Positions 34,075-44,318 of a DNA stretch of 58,598 nt are shown here, piece after piece. The translations under genes were made by a program, and so were the position numbers. The notes beneath the pieces are model-generated. The model was not told the DNA's origin. It saw nothing but the letters and a program-made list of their open reading frames with translations, and did no database searches. How positions within the stretch are numbered: position 1 is the stretch's first letter; each line of letters begins with the position of its first letter. The DNA comes from Candidatus Nitrosopumilus sp. (GTDB lineage: Archaea > Thermoproteota > Nitrososphaeria > Nitrososphaerales > Nitrosopumilaceae), in the NCBI GenBank assembly GCA_029263475.1, contig JAJCXK010000029.1:1-58598 (forward strand). Reading direction: 5' to 3'.

Positions 34075-34770
34075 CTATTGATTCAATTCGGTAAAGGCGA
34101 GTTTATCTAATGCCTCAAGAACACCATCACCTGCGTTTGCAGACACTGTCATCGTAGCCTCAGATCTAACTTGCTCAGATGCATTGCCCAAGGCAATGCT
34201 TGTTTTGGCCACCTTAAACAAAGGAACGTCAGTAGCACTATCCCCTATTGCTATTATGTCATCACGTGAAAGGGACAATTTGTTCATGATTTTAGCAAAT
34301 CCAGTTCCCTTGTTAATGCCAAATGAGTTGATATGGTATGCGTATTGACTGTCAGACAACTCGACATCCATATTGTTTTCAAGTATCACCTTTTTTGCAA
34401 TATCCAAATCAAAAGTTCTTTCCAGAACAACTTCAGTCATCCTAGGAAAGACACGCTTTTCTTTAACATTGTCAATATTGTTTTTAATTACTTGTAACGC
34501 GTCATTGCAGTCTTTAAGATTTCCCAACAGTTGGTGATCATCAGAATCCAAAGAGATGCATCCCCCGTTTTCACCAACTGCGATTTTTGTAGTTCCCCCA
34601 TATACGGCAAGCAAGAATGCTTCAATAGAAGATCTTCCAGTCACATAGATCACATTATGGCCCATATCAGTAAGACGTCTAAGTGCTTCAAGTGCATCAA
34701 GATGAATTCGTCCGCCCCCGTTTTCAGTAATGGTACCATCAATATCTACTGCAAATGTTTTCTTTTTCAT
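34075..34770 (-). CDS. archaeal phosphoglycolate phosphatase (HAD family)
   Basis: 231 residues, typical of the archaeal phosphoglycolate phosphatase/sucrose-phosphatase-like group. Motif I is FAVDIDGTIT, motif II VIYVTGRSS, and motif IV IAIGDSATDVPLF. It dephosphorylates 2-phosphoglycolate or a related small phosphate ester in the cytoplasm. Divergent from the DRG GTPase gene. Confidence 0.85.
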   Translation of the reverse strand: MKKKTFAVDIDGTITENGGGRIHLDALEALRRLTDMGHNVIYVTGRSSIEAFLLAVYGGTTKIAVGENGGCISLDSDDHQLLGNLKDCNDALQVIKNNIDNVKEKRVFPRMTEVVLERTFDLDIAKKVILENNMDVELSDSQYAYHINSFGINKGTGFAKIMNKLSLSRDDIIAIGDSATDVPLFKVAKTSIALGNASEQVRSEATMTVSANAGDGVLEALDKLAFTELNQ

Positions 34771-34859
34771 GAAAACTAATTTTGTTACCGAATAATATTT
34801 GCTGCGAATGCAAAGTAATACGGTTTTATTTGAAAGAATGGAAAAACATGTGAAGCGTA

Positions 34860-35969
34860 TTGGGTATTCCTGAAAAGATCAAAGCCATTCAAGACGAGAT
34901 GTCAAAGACCCAGATAAACAAAGCTACAGAGCATCACATTGGACTTCTAAAAGCAAAGATTGCAAAGCTAAAAAGAGAGCAAGAATCAGACATTGCTAAA
35001 AAATCAGGCATGAAACAGGATGGATTCGATGTAAGAAGAAGCGGGGATGCCACAGTCGTATTCATCGGATTGCCAAGTGTTGGGAAATCAACATTGCTAA
35101 ACAAGATGACAGGGGCCAAATCCACAGTAGGGGCATTCCAATTTACCACACTTACGGTGGTTCCAGGAATGATGGAGCACAGGGGTGCAAAAATCCAAGT
35201 TTTGGATCTTCCAGGAATCATCAAAGGAGCATCTTCAGGCAAAGGACTTGGAAAGAGAATTCTATCAGTTGCAAGAACTGCGGATCTTGTAATCCTGATG
35301 TTAGACGTGTTTCAGCCATTTCATGAGGATGTACTGGTAAACGAGCTAGGAAATATAGGAATCAGACTCAATCAATTACCTCCAAACATAACGATTGAAA
35401 AAGCATCGATGGGAGGAATTGCGGTAGCGCAACAAGTCAAACTAACAAAGATTACAGAAAAACACCTTAAAGCCATATTGCACCTTTACGGAATGGTCAG
35501 TGCAAGGGTTGTGATCAGGGAAGATCTTACTTCAGAGCAGCTATCAGATCACATTGCAGGAAACATAAGCTATTCAAAAGCAATCACAGTGTTAAACAAG
35601 ATTGATTTGGTAGACAAAGAGTTTCTAAAAGATCTTAAAACAAAAATAAAATCAGATGTAGTAGAGGTATCTGCAAACGGAGACATTAACATCGAGTTAC
35701 TCAAGGATAAAATCTATGAGAGACTGAAATTCATCAGAATTTACTTGCGACCCAAAGGAGGAGAAACGGACTTTAAGGAACCACTGGTTGCAAGAGAGGG
35801 GGATTCAGTTGAAGATATTTGCAACATGCTTCATCGTAGGTTGAAAAGAGAATTCAGATATGGTTTGGTGTGGGGTAAAAGTGTGAAATTCGGAGGGCAA
35901 AGAGTAGGATTAAACCACATTTTGATTGATGAAGACGTATTGACAATAATTAAACGCCGAGGAGTTTAA
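34860..35969 (+). CDS. DRG-type GTP-binding protein (Obg superfamily)
   Basis: 369 residues from TTG. A coiled N-terminus is followed by GTPase motifs G1 GLPSVGKST, G3 VLDLPGIIKG and G4 NKID, and a C-terminal TGS domain ending in the LIDEDVLTIIKR type. This is the developmentally regulated GTPase found in all archaea and eukaryotes, thought to act in translation or ribosome binding. Length is standard. Confidence 0.93.
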   Translation: MGIPEKIKAIQDEMSKTQINKATEHHIGLLKAKIAKLKREQESDIAKKSGMKQDGFDVRRSGDATVVFIGLPSVGKSTLLNKMTGAKSTVGAFQFTTLTVVPGMMEHRGAKIQVLDLPGIIKGASSGKGLGKRILSVARTADLVILMLDVFQPFHEDVLVNELGNIGIRLNQLPPNITIEKASMGGIAVAQQVKLTKITEKHLKAILHLYGMVSARVVIREDLTSEQLSDHIAGNISYSKAITVLNKIDLVDKEFLKDLKTKIKSDVVEVSANGDINIELLKDKIYERLKFIRIYLRPKGGETDFKEPLVAREGDSVEDICNMLHRRLKREFRYGLVWGKSVKFGGQRVGLNHILIDEDVLTIIKRRGV

Positions 35970-36265
35970 TTTTATAAAAAAACAGAATTTATCAGATACA
36001 AAATAAGTTTTTGGTCTTTGTGGATGAAAAACAGGACATTGTTCTAGACATTATAAAAAAATAATCGCAAGCAGATACAAAAAATTCAATAAAAAATTAT
36101 AGAAAAAACACCATAGTGAAAATGTAAAATTGTTTTTAGAAAAGATTGGTAAAAAAATACAGATCAATGAAAAAAAATTGGTAAAACTACTTGATAAATT
36201 GTAATCAATTTGTGTAAATTTCTTTAGTCTAACCACTGAAAAACAATGAGAATATCGGTTTTGTA

Positions 36266-36568
36266 ATGGCTATTAAAAGAAAAGCTGCAACTAAACGTAG
36301 ATCAACTTCATCATCTACAAAGAAAGCAGCTCCAAAGAGAAAAGCTTCTAGAACAACTGCAGTAAAGAAAGCAGCTCCAAAGAGAAAAGCAGCAACACGC
36401 AAAGCAGCTCCAAAGAGAAAAGCTTCTAGAACAACTGCAGTAAAGAAAGCAGCTCCAAAGAGAAAAGCAGCAACACGCAAAGCAGCTCCAAAGAGAAAAG
36501 CAGCAACACGCAAAGCAGCTCCAAAGAGAAAAGCAGCAACACGCAAAGCAGCTCCAAAGAGACGATAA
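36266..36568 (+). CDS. Lys/Ala-rich histone H1-like DNA-binding protein
   Basis: 100 residues, almost entirely repeats of KKAAPKRKA with ATR or SRTTAV spacers; no acidic residues. Such tails resemble eukaryotic linker histone H1 and bacterial Hc1 proteins and bind DNA non-specifically. The repeats are also near-perfect at DNA level (units of about 27-30 bases), so copy number may vary between strains. A hairpin terminator follows the stop. Confidence 0.8.
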   Translation: MAIKRKAATKRRSTSSSTKKAAPKRKASRTTAVKKAAPKRKAATRKAAPKRKASRTTAVKKAAPKRKAATRKAAPKRKAATRKAAPKRKAATRKAAPKRR

Positions 36569-36884
36569 CATCGTTTGTAAATTAACAATCGTCACAGAAA
36601 CGACGAATTGTTTTCATTTTTCTAATCTTCCAAGTGAAAACTATGAATATTTTTTTCCTTAAAACTGAATAATGAATAAATTATCCATCATCATAATTTT
36701 TAAAAAATAGATTCACCACACATGAAAACATGTGTCAAAAAATGAAACAATATTTGAAAAAATAAACACCAAATTTAGTTTTAAAAATATAGTGTAAACA
36801 AATTCAAATAAAAAAGACAAACGTAAAATAATAATTTTAAATTAAAAAATAAAGTTACAGTTAGAAACATCTGATTAAAAAAAT
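36569..36884. other. AT-rich intergenic stretch
   Basis: Contains the terminator of the preceding gene and then about 270 bases of A/T-rich DNA with many stops in all frames. I see no gene. Confidence 0.6.
36584..36625 (+). terminator. terminator of the H1-like gene
   Basis: AACAATCGTC and GACGAATTGTT form a stem with one bulged base and an 8-base loop, followed by a TTTTCATTTTT tract, 16 bases after the stop. Confidence 0.6.
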
Positions 36885-38681
36885 TTAGTAAAGATAGCTC
36901 ATCAATTTGATTTGCTCCTCTGTGGAAATAATATTTTTGTTTGTCAAAATTTCCAACAGATCTTTAAAAATAGCCTTTTGTTCAGAAGCCATTCCACCAG
37001 AAGGGCCTTTTTCTCCGGGTGGGCCGGGTGGACCTTTAGGACCAGAAGGACCAACAGGTCCTTGACCACCTACAGGACCAGGTTCTCCAATAGACCCTAG
37101 AGGGCCTGTAGGACCTCGCTCACCTTGCTGGCCTTGAATTCCTTGCGGGCCTTGTGGGCCCTTGTCGCCGGGTGGACCTGTAGTACCTCGCTCACCTTGC
37201 TGGCCTTGAGAGCCTTGTGGTCCTTTTTCTCCCTGAGGACCAGGAGAACCGGTCATGCCTTTTTCTCCAAGTGGGCCGAGAGGACCTTTTTCTCCTTTCT
37301 CACCCTGTGGGCCAGGAATTCCAGTTAATCCTTTAGAACCGGCAGGGCCTTGCGGGCCTTGTGGTCCTTTTTCTCCATGTAAACCCTCAGCGCCCTTGTT
37401 TCCCTTGTCGCCAGTAGGACCCTGTGGGCCTATCGGCCCCTTGTCGCCCTTGTCGCCTGGACTGCCAGTAGGACCTGTTAGTCCTTTAGAACCTACAGGA
37501 CCCTGTGGGCCTTGCTGGCCTTGCTGGCCCTTGTCGCCGGGAGAGCCAGTAGGACCTGTTAGTCCTTTAGAACCTGTTGCACCTTGCTGGCCTTGCTGGC
37601 CCTTGTCGCCGGGAGAGCCAGTAGGACCTGTTAGTCCTTTAGAACCTGTTGCACCTTGCTGGCCTTGCTGGCCCTTGTCGCCACCAGGACCCAGAGGACC
37701 TGTAATTCCCTTGTCGCCTTGAACTCCTGTAAGACCAGTGGTTCCCTTGTCGCCTGAAGGACCAGTAGAGCCTGTTAGTCCTTTAGAACCCTTTTCTCCT
37801 GTGGGTCCTTTTTCTCCCTTGTCTCCAGTAATTCCTCTTAATCCTGTTGTACCCTTGTCGCCGGGTGGACCTGTTGGTCCTTTTTCTCCCTTGTCTCCAA
37901 GTGTGCCTTTTAATCCAATTGGACCTTTGTCGCCAGTAGAGCCTGTGGGTCCTTTTTCTCCCTTGTCGCCGGGAGGACCTGTAATTCCCTTGTCGCCCTT
38001 GTCGCCCTTGTCACCTGTTAATCCCTTGTCACCTGTTAATCCCCTATTACCAGAAATTCCCTTGTCGCCGGGAGAGCCCTTGTCGCCTGTTGCACCCTTG
38101 TCGCCCGAAGGACCCATTTGGCCTTCTTGTCCCTTAATTCCAATTGGACCTGGAGGACCTGGAGGACCCTTGTCGCCGGGAGAGCCCTTGTCGCCGGGAG
38201 AGCCCATTTGGCCTTCTTGTCCCTTGTCGCCGGGAGAGCCTGCAACAGTTGTTTTTGTAGGACGTTGTTGTTGGGAAGAAGACGGAATTTTTTTAGTCTC
38301 AGATTTATCTACAGGTATGGTTTCAGATTTAGGAGCAGTTTCAGGTTTGGAATTAGATCTTGCCAGAGGAACATCAAAAACAGAATACAGTGAAGAGAAC
38401 AAGTCAGTGACAACAATCCAGACTTTTTCCAGACTTGTAATGGACTTTGGAAGTGGATTGGATGGAGAGCCTATCGTTTCAGAAAATGTGCCATCATGGA
38501 CTCTAAGATGAAAGTTACCTCGCCATAAAAATGAAAATTGTTTGTTTCTAATTGCATCATCAGAAGGTTTAGTGTCAGATATTGCAATCTGAACTTCATA
38601 CACACCCGATTGTTTGAAAGGTGCCTTTCCTTGAATCTCCAATCGCGGTTGAGATGACACAATCGTTTGAGAGTATTTCAA
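36885..38681 (-). CDS. collagen-like protein with about 130 G-X-Y triplets
   Basis: 598 residues. Residues 1 to about 150 form a beta-rich head ([18 protein letters not shown], a [19 protein letters not shown] helix) and a Ser/Lys/Gln linker. Residues about 150-555 are nearly unbroken G-X-Y triplets, dominated by GDKG, GPTG and GPQG. A short C-terminal helical region ([14 protein letters not shown]) follows and could set trimer register. No signal peptide is evident. Triple-helical fibre formation is inferred from the repeat. Location, cytoplasmic or exported by an unusual route, is open. Confidence 0.85.
   Translation of the reverse strand: MKYSQTIVSSQPRLEIQGKAPFKQSGVYEVQIAISDTKPSDDAIRNKQFSFLWRGNFHLRVHDGTFSETIGSPSNPLPKSITSLEKVWIVVTDLFSSLYSVFDVPLARSNSKPETAPKSETIPVDKSETKKIPSSSQQQRPTKTTVAGSPGDKGQEGQMGSPGDKGSPGDKGPPGPPGPIGIKGQEGQMGPSGDKGATGDKGSPGDKGISGNRGLTGDKGLTGDKGDKGDKGITGPPGDKGEKGPTGSTGDKGPIGLKGTLGDKGEKGPTGPPGDKGTTGLRGITGDKGEKGPTGEKGSKGLTGSTGPSGDKGTTGLTGVQGDKGITGPLGPGGDKGQQGQQGATGSKGLTGPTGSPGDKGQQGQQGATGSKGLTGPTGSPGDKGQQGQQGPQGPVGSKGLTGPTGSPGDKGDKGPIGPQGPTGDKGNKGAEGLHGEKGPQGPQGPAGSKGLTGIPGPQGEKGEKGPLGPLGEKGMTGSPGPQGEKGPQGSQGQQGERGTTGPPGDKGPQGPQGIQGQQGERGPTGPLGSIGEPGPVGGQGPVGPSGPKGPPGPPGEKGPSGGMASEQKAIFKDLLEILTNKNIISTEEQIKLMSYLY
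37511..37682 (-). repeat. 72-bp tandem repeats inside the collagen-like gene
   Basis: A 72-base unit encoding 24 residues (from [13 protein letters not shown] to PTGSP) is present about two and a half times with near identity. It marks recent expansion by slippage or recombination. Confidence 0.75.
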
Positions 38682-38785
38682 GTATTTTTATATTTAGATC
38701 GCTTGTTCAAAGGATAATAGAAGAAAAAATTACATCAATTGGGCATATCACTTGGTATTTATCTAGATAAAAGCCCTATTGAGCT

Positions 38786-39910
38786 GTGAAGAAGCTTTTT
38801 GCCAAGAAATCAAAAGAGAGGATAGAAGAAACAAAGATTGAAAAAACAATACCCACAGAGCGAAGCTTAGTAGATGTAGATTATAATCGTAAAAAATTAT
38901 TCAAAAAAGGAATCAATTTGATGGCTGATGAGAAGCTGGAAGAAGCCATAGATGCTTTTGAGCAGGCATTACGAATTGAGCCAGACAACGTAGAAACCCT
39001 AATGAAGCTAGGATATGCCAGGTTCCATTTAGAAGATTACAGTCAGGCCCTAAAAGTATACGATAAAATTTTGGAAATTGACGTTACAAACCCCGAAGCA
39101 TGGAATTTGAAGGGGCTGGTGCATTACGAGCAGAAAAATTATTCAAAAGCTTTGTCTGCAGTTGCGAAGTCAATCGAATCAGATCCAACATACGGAATGG
39201 CGCTGTACAACCAAGCATGCTTCCTATCATTGCTAAACCAGGTTCCAGAAGCACTAGAAGCATTGAAACTTTCAATTGAAGCAGATGTCAAAAACGCAAG
39301 AAGATCAATTCGTGATAAAGATTTCATCAATGTAAGAATTGAAGACGGTTTTAAGAGAATAGAGGAAGTGGTCGTTCTTGAATCAATCAGACAAGGATAT
39401 CATACACTAGGTGCAATCGTTTGGACGACATTTTTAGACAAGATAGATGCCGAAACAGCTCTGAGAAAATTGTTGGAAAAAGGACTCATAGTACAAAATG
39501 AAAAACGCGACGGCCTAAGTAAAATTCCAATCTATGATCTCGCAGACAACATTGCAGAAAAGATGGGAAAAGAAAAGAAAGGTTTGTTTGGAATTACCAG
39601 AAAGTCACTTCCAAAACCAGTAAAGAATCTAAAAGAACTCAGTCAGGCCATCCATTCAACAAAAGAAGCCATAGAAGAAGAAGATGTGGAAAAGATATTA
39701 GAACTCTTTGAGGTTTTCATAGATCCTGCAAAATCAGGAGAGCAGATGATAGAAACTTTCTTTGACGAACATAGAGAAATAAGATTATGGAAAATCAGGA
39801 TTAACGATAGGGGGGTAGACTACATAATTGACAACAAAGAGAGCATGCTAATTTTGTTTAACAACATAGAGGGCACAGTGACAAAAAAACTCAGAACTCA
39901 AATAGACTAA
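38786..39910 (+). CDS. TPR-repeat protein
   Basis: 374 residues from GTG. At least four TPR units run from about residue 35 to 170 (KKGINLMADEKLEEAIDAFE; AWNLKGLVHYEQKNYSKAL). A winged-helix-like middle (GYHTLGAIVWTTFLDKIDAE, then ETALRKLLEKGLI) and a charged C-terminal domain follow. Probably a cytoplasmic scaffold; partner unknown. Confidence 0.75.
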   Translation: MKKLFAKKSKERIEETKIEKTIPTERSLVDVDYNRKKLFKKGINLMADEKLEEAIDAFEQALRIEPDNVETLMKLGYARFHLEDYSQALKVYDKILEIDVTNPEAWNLKGLVHYEQKNYSKALSAVAKSIESDPTYGMALYNQACFLSLLNQVPEALEALKLSIEADVKNARRSIRDKDFINVRIEDGFKRIEEVVVLESIRQGYHTLGAIVWTTFLDKIDAETALRKLLEKGLIVQNEKRDGLSKIPIYDLADNIAEKMGKEKKGLFGITRKSLPKPVKNLKELSQAIHSTKEAIEEEDVEKILELFEVFIDPAKSGEQMIETFFDEHREIRLWKIRINDRGVDYIIDNKESMLILFNNIEGTVTKKLRTQID

Positions 39911-40708
39911 TTATTCTGCAGACAGATCCCAATAGCTTGCATCTTCTTGCTTTTCAGTAGGCTTTGCAAGGTTTTTCCATTCCTTAAATGAGCGAACATA
40001 CAGTTTCGCATTTGGAAGTCCAACTGATTTTAATGCATAGTATGCCAATCCTGACAGAGTTCCCACACTTCCGCAATATGTAATGATTTCAGAATCACCA
40101 GTAACACCTCGATTATCAAGTAATCTGCTCATGTCTTCTTTTGAGCGCAGAATTTTGTCAGACGTGGCAAGAGTCCTATAAGGAAGACTGATTGCACCAG
40201 GAATATGCTGTTCAAGAAAGTTTAGCCTTTCACGATTATCTATCAGAATTACATTATCGCGGGCTTTCGCACTTTCCAAATAATCAGAAGTTGCCAAAAT
40301 ATCAGACTGCAGTTTCATAGAATGCTCTTTGTTTTGGATTTCAGGAATTGCAGAATCGCTTTCCAGACCAGTAGATTTCCAATTACTGAAAGTGGTTTCC
40401 AGCAAGGTCACATCAGAATGTCCGATGTATTCCAGAGTCCAAGATACCCTGGATGCCAAAGCCCCAAAAGTATCATCATAGACTACTACGGGCATCTCAT
40501 CATCGATTCCCAAAGAATTTACAATCTTCAGCACTCGTTCAGGACTGTCATCGGATAATAGATGTGCCAATGGTAAATTTACAGCAGATGGAATATGATC
40601 CTTCTTGTAATCATTCTCCCTCCTAACATCTATGACCCGAACACTGTTGTCCCTTATTTCTGAACGCAAGGAATCAATGTCGGTGGTGATTTTAACGGAT
40701 CTTGTCAA
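39911..40708 (-). CDS. two-domain rhodanese (thiosulfate/3-mercaptopyruvate sulfurtransferase)
   Basis: 265 residues. An inactive N-terminal rhodanese domain (RVIDVRRENDYKKDHIPSA) and an active C-terminal one with the cysteine in IITYCGSVGTLSGLAYYAL. TTG 40708 is preferred because it gives a TTGA overlap with the reductase stop; GTG 40717 is possible. Cotranscription with the siroheme reductase suggests it handles reduced or thiol sulfur. Confidence 0.88.
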   Translation of the reverse strand: MTRSVKITTDIDSLRSEIRDNSVRVIDVRRENDYKKDHIPSAVNLPLAHLLSDDSPERVLKIVNSLGIDDEMPVVVYDDTFGALASRVSWTLEYIGHSDVTLLETTFSNWKSTGLESDSAIPEIQNKEHSMKLQSDILATSDYLESAKARDNVILIDNRERLNFLEQHIPGAISLPYRTLATSDKILRSKEDMSRLLDNRGVTGDSEIITYCGSVGTLSGLAYYALKSVGLPNAKLYVRSFKEWKNLAKPTEKQEDASYWDLSAE

Positions 40709-42516
40709 GCAGCACATTCACCCTTTCCGGTCTTTGTGTGATAACTGGCATCACTTCCATAGTCCAAGTAAAAGTCAGGATCATCCTCTATTGTAGGAGG
40801 AACGATGAGAGGTTCAAGTATTTTCTTGATGTCAACGATGGATTTTATCTCAGAATCCTCATTTCCATTCACAATCCTATGAATCCAAGACTTTAACGTA
40901 TCATCAGACTTTTTGTTCTGTTTGAATATCTCTATGATTTTAAGAATTACCAGAATGACTCTTTTTGCTGGAACTCTAGCACATGTCTGCCCCAACATAG
41001 TATCACCATCAGAACGTCCACCCAAAGACATTTGATAATTTGCATACATATCTTTTCCAACACGTCCTCCGCCTCCAAAAAATCCAATAGTTGCGATTCC
41101 ATGTTGCCCACAAGAATTTGGACATCCGCTTATCTTAATTGAGGAGTCACTAAGGTCACCATCTTCATCCAATTTCATTTCCAGGAATTTTCTTTGGATT
41201 TCTTTTGCAAGTCTGTGTGAATTCGTCAATGCCAAATTACAAGATGTGGTTCCAGAGCATCCGATAGGAGCAGTCATTGTAAGAGCACCTGATTTTGCCA
41301 GTCCAACCTCAAGAAGTTTTGAATACAAACGTGGCAAATCATCTTCATGCACGTATCTTAATGCAATGTTTTGTACAAATCCGGATCTGGCCTTACCTTC
41401 AGATGAAAAGTTACGAATGATGCCTGCCAGTGCATTCAGTTGACTTGCAGTGATATCCCCAGCCTCGAGTGTGAGAAATACAGATCTATAATCTTGCTGA
41501 GATTGTTTAACGGTGTTTGTTTTAAGCCATCTCGCAAATCCGTCTGGAACAACATCGCCTCCGTTCTCATCAGAGATTCGAATCGGTCGTTTAACTTGAT
41601 TGGGAGAATGATCAAGATCTAGTTGAGTAACTACTGACTGTGTAGCCCTCACTATGGCTCTCTCTTTAAAAACAAGGTTTTGGAATTTTTCCCAACCCAT
41701 GTCATTTACAAGATAGCGCATTCTGTTTCTTGCAAGATTTTTCCTGTCACCTAGTCTATCAAATATCCTCATCACAGCAATCGAAGTGTAAAGTAGATCT
41801 TCCTCATGAGTGAATTCTTCCAATTGGTGGCCTACAAAAGATTTGTTTCCCAATCCACCGCCCAGAAAAATTTTGAATCCTCTCTGAGCAGAGCCATCAA
41901 TTTGACGAATCTGTGGAATTAGTCCTACATCCACCATCCTTACCATTCCGTGTTTCTCACAACATGTAAAATTGAATTTAAATTTACGTGGAAGGTTCTG
42001 GGCCATTGGATTTCTCAAAAAGAACCTCGCAGTAGCAAGTGCATATGGAGTAGAATCAAATTCCTCATCAGGACAGACACCAGACAAAGGACTACACATC
42101 ACATTCCTAACAGAATTTCCACATGCTTCCCTTGATGTCAACCCAACTTCAGCAAGGCCTCGGAATATTTCAGAGACATCTTCCAAGATGACCCAATGAA
42201 GCTGAATGTTTTCTCGAGTTGAGAAATGGGCACTCCCTATAGAATATTGCTCACTTAGTTGAGATATTTTTTCAATTTGATCAGGATAGATTTCTCCTGC
42301 AGGAAGCTTAATTCGAACCATGGCATAGTCCCCAGTCATCCTGGTACCATACGCACCATGCTGAAGTCTAAATCGTCTGAAACTAGCCTCATCATACTTT
42401 CCCTGACGGAACAGTTTCACGGTTTTAGCAAAATTGTCTGCCTCTTCTATCCTAGCCCAATTTATTTTGGACTTTACAGAATCCGAAGGAGACTGTTTAA
42501 GATCAGAGACGGTCAA
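40705..42516 (-). CDS. siroheme/[4Fe-4S] sulfite or nitrite reductase (ferredoxin type)
   Basis: 603 residues. Two ferredoxin-like half-domains are followed by the cofactor-binding cysteines in GCSGTTSCNLA and ISGCPNSCGQHG. It reduces sulfite to sulfide or nitrite to ammonia by six electrons from ferredoxin. Several extra cysteines occur (FTCCEKHG). Pairing with a rhodanese and proximity to cysteine synthase favour sulfite as substrate, but the family cannot be split by motifs alone. Confidence 0.88.
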   Translation of the reverse strand: MTVSDLKQSPSDSVKSKINWARIEEADNFAKTVKLFRQGKYDEASFRRFRLQHGAYGTRMTGDYAMVRIKLPAGEIYPDQIEKISQLSEQYSIGSAHFSTRENIQLHWVILEDVSEIFRGLAEVGLTSREACGNSVRNVMCSPLSGVCPDEEFDSTPYALATARFFLRNPMAQNLPRKFKFNFTCCEKHGMVRMVDVGLIPQIRQIDGSAQRGFKIFLGGGLGNKSFVGHQLEEFTHEEDLLYTSIAVMRIFDRLGDRKNLARNRMRYLVNDMGWEKFQNLVFKERAIVRATQSVVTQLDLDHSPNQVKRPIRISDENGGDVVPDGFARWLKTNTVKQSQQDYRSVFLTLEAGDITASQLNALAGIIRNFSSEGKARSGFVQNIALRYVHEDDLPRLYSKLLEVGLAKSGALTMTAPIGCSGTTSCNLALTNSHRLAKEIQRKFLEMKLDEDGDLSDSSIKISGCPNSCGQHGIATIGFFGGGGRVGKDMYANYQMSLGGRSDGDTMLGQTCARVPAKRVILVILKIIEIFKQNKKSDDTLKSWIHRIVNGNEDSEIKSIVDIKKILEPLIVPPTIEDDPDFYLDYGSDASYHTKTGKGECAA

Positions 42517-42702
42517 TACAAACTGTTTTCTTTTAGTTTGGTTATAAATTTTTGATATACGGATATTTTAGGATGAAGATTTTCAAACAGGAACGTAATT
42601 TTCCTATTCCCATATCAGGTCAACGAAAATACTATGAATTAGTAATACCTAATTTTTTCAAATGTGGGAAAGTATTAATTGTTTAGAACATGATGCACGA
42701 AC

Positions 42703-43521
42703 ATGCAAGAAGCAACAATAGCAGAAAAATCAACTAAAATATTTACAGATGTACGTGAGGTCGAAATCACACGTGCAATTGCAAACGAGTTTCACGAAGT
42801 ATTAATTGACAGAGCAGAATCAGACGTCATAATTATTGGCGCAGGTCCGGCAGGATTAACCGCAAGCAGAGAGCTTTCAAACATGGGTTACAAAGTTTTG
42901 GTCATAGAACAAAATAACTACCTAGGAGGAGGTTATTGGCTAGGAGGTTATATGATGAATCCAGTTACAGTCAGAGAACCATCTCAGAAAATATGGGATG
43001 ATCTAGGAATACCTTACAAGAAAGTTGCCGATGGACTTTACCTAACACCTGGTCCACATGCAGTCTCAAAGTTAATTGCAGCAGCATGCGATGCAGGAGT
43101 GAAGTTTCTACAACTGACTAAGTTTGACGATCTTGTGATGAAAAATGGCAGGGTTGCAGGAATTGTGGTTAATTGGATGCCAGTTTCGGCATTACCACGT
43201 AACATCACATGTGTTGATCCTGTTGCGTTTGAAGCAAAAATCATAATTGATGCATCAGGTCATGATTCTGTTGCAGTAAAAAGACTTGTAGACAGAGGAT
43301 TAGTGAAATGGAAAGGAATGAATCCAATGCACGTAAACGAGGGAGAAGAGCACGTAGTAGACAAGACAGGAGAAGTGTATCCCGGACTAATTGCAGCAGG
43401 CATGTCAGTTACAGAGACACACGGGTTAGCAAGAATGGGTCCAACGTTTGGGTCAATGTTATTTTCTGGAAAGAAGGCAGCGGAAATTACTGCAGCCAAA
43501 ATCAAAGAGCTAGAAAGATAA
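42703..43521 (+). CDS. thi4: Thi4-family thiazole synthase
   Basis: 272 residues. FAD/NAD-binding DVIIIGAGPAGLTASRE, a GGGYWLGG loop, and a late GLARMGPTFGSMLFSGKKAA match Thi4. Cys170 lies in TCVDP at the position of the sulfur-donating cysteine in yeast-type (suicidal) Thi4; methanogen enzymes that use sulfide have His there. So this may donate its own sulfur for the thiamine thiazole ring. Archaeal members are sometimes annotated ribose 1,5-bisphosphate isomerase. Confidence 0.88.
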   Translation: MQEATIAEKSTKIFTDVREVEITRAIANEFHEVLIDRAESDVIIIGAGPAGLTASRELSNMGYKVLVIEQNNYLGGGYWLGGYMMNPVTVREPSQKIWDDLGIPYKKVADGLYLTPGPHAVSKLIAAACDAGVKFLQLTKFDDLVMKNGRVAGIVVNWMPVSALPRNITCVDPVAFEAKIIIDASGHDSVAVKRLVDRGLVKWKGMNPMHVNEGEEHVVDKTGEVYPGLIAAGMSVTETHGLARMGPTFGSMLFSGKKAAEITAAKIKELER

Positions 43522-43541
43522 GCGATTGACGCATAATTTTT

Positions 43542-44318
43542 GTGTTGAAGACAGCTAAAATTATACTGTATCACGAACCCACTGTTCAGGAAATTCAGTT
43601 AACAGAGATGCAGAAATTCATCACAGACATGTTTCCCGTTGAAATTGAGCTGAGAAAAAATTTCTTTGAATCCTCAGATGAGAAAATATATGAAGAGATT
43701 GCAAATGCAAGAATCTTTGATTTAAAAAAACAGTTCAGCAGGCATACTCCATCGATTAAGGACATACATCTTGAAAAAGAAAACAGAGACTTGTCAGGTG
43801 AGGAAACAATGCCGTTGTATGACGGATTTGAGTTGCAAAGAACGATTGCGAAATTCATTCCAACGGATGAGAAAACAGATAATGTATTGCATGTTATTTT
43901 TACAAACAAGACAACATGCACGTTTGATGATAATGATTTCAGGTATCACGCAAGGGCATTGATCGGATCTAATCCGACAATAATTTCGACAACAGGAATT
44001 TTAGAGGCACCTGCAAAACCAAAACAATACTATCTAGATTTAGTGACATGTTTTTCTAAAGAGAGTGCCGAAGAGATCAGGGGAAAATACAAGGGGGAGT
44101 TTCTAGAACCTCATGACTCAAGACTGCATAAAATTGCAGAAGGATATCTACTGCAATGTATCATGTATTATGAGACGGGCGAAGCATTTTGCGAGGATAG
44201 AGAATGCAGATTATTCAATGCACATTGGCAAAAAGATCTATTTTATTCTCAAATAGAAAAAAGGAAATTTTGTAAAAAACATTCAAAAATCATCGATGAG
44301 CTAAAAGATCAGGTTTAA
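43542..44318 (+). CDS. hypothetical protein with C-terminal cysteine cluster
   Basis: 258 residues from TTG. An alpha/beta N-terminal part (ILYHEPTVQEIQL) and a C-terminal region with CEDRECRLFNAHWQ and KFCKKHSK. The cysteine layout recalls the zinc-binding tail of archaemetzincin-like proteins, and a DUF6775-type putative metallopeptidase is possible, but no HExxH motif is seen. Follows thi4 by 20 bases. Confidence 0.55.
   Translation: MLKTAKIILYHEPTVQEIQLTEMQKFITDMFPVEIELRKNFFESSDEKIYEEIANARIFDLKKQFSRHTPSIKDIHLEKENRDLSGEETMPLYDGFELQRTIAKFIPTDEKTDNVLHVIFTNKTTCTFDDNDFRYHARALIGSNPTIISTTGILEAPAKPKQYYLDLVTCFSKESAEEIRGKYKGEFLEPHDSRLHKIAEGYLLQCIMYYETGEAFCEDRECRLFNAHWQKDLFYSQIEKRKFCKKHSKIIDELKDQV

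Noticed and set aside
35970..36204. Possible gene remnant after the DRG gene
   Set aside because: Fragments such as FLEKIGKKIQINEKKLVKLL can be read, but the DNA is A-rich and such Lys-rich frames arise by composition; too weak to annotate.
36266..36568. Regular DNA repeats as a CRISPR array
   Set aside because: The repeats are in frame, encode KKAAPKRKA units and have no unique spacers.
37255..38511. Two long proline-rich plus-strand ORFs
   Set aside because: They are the antisense reading of the collagen-like G-X-Y repeat, which automatically yields open P-rich frames.
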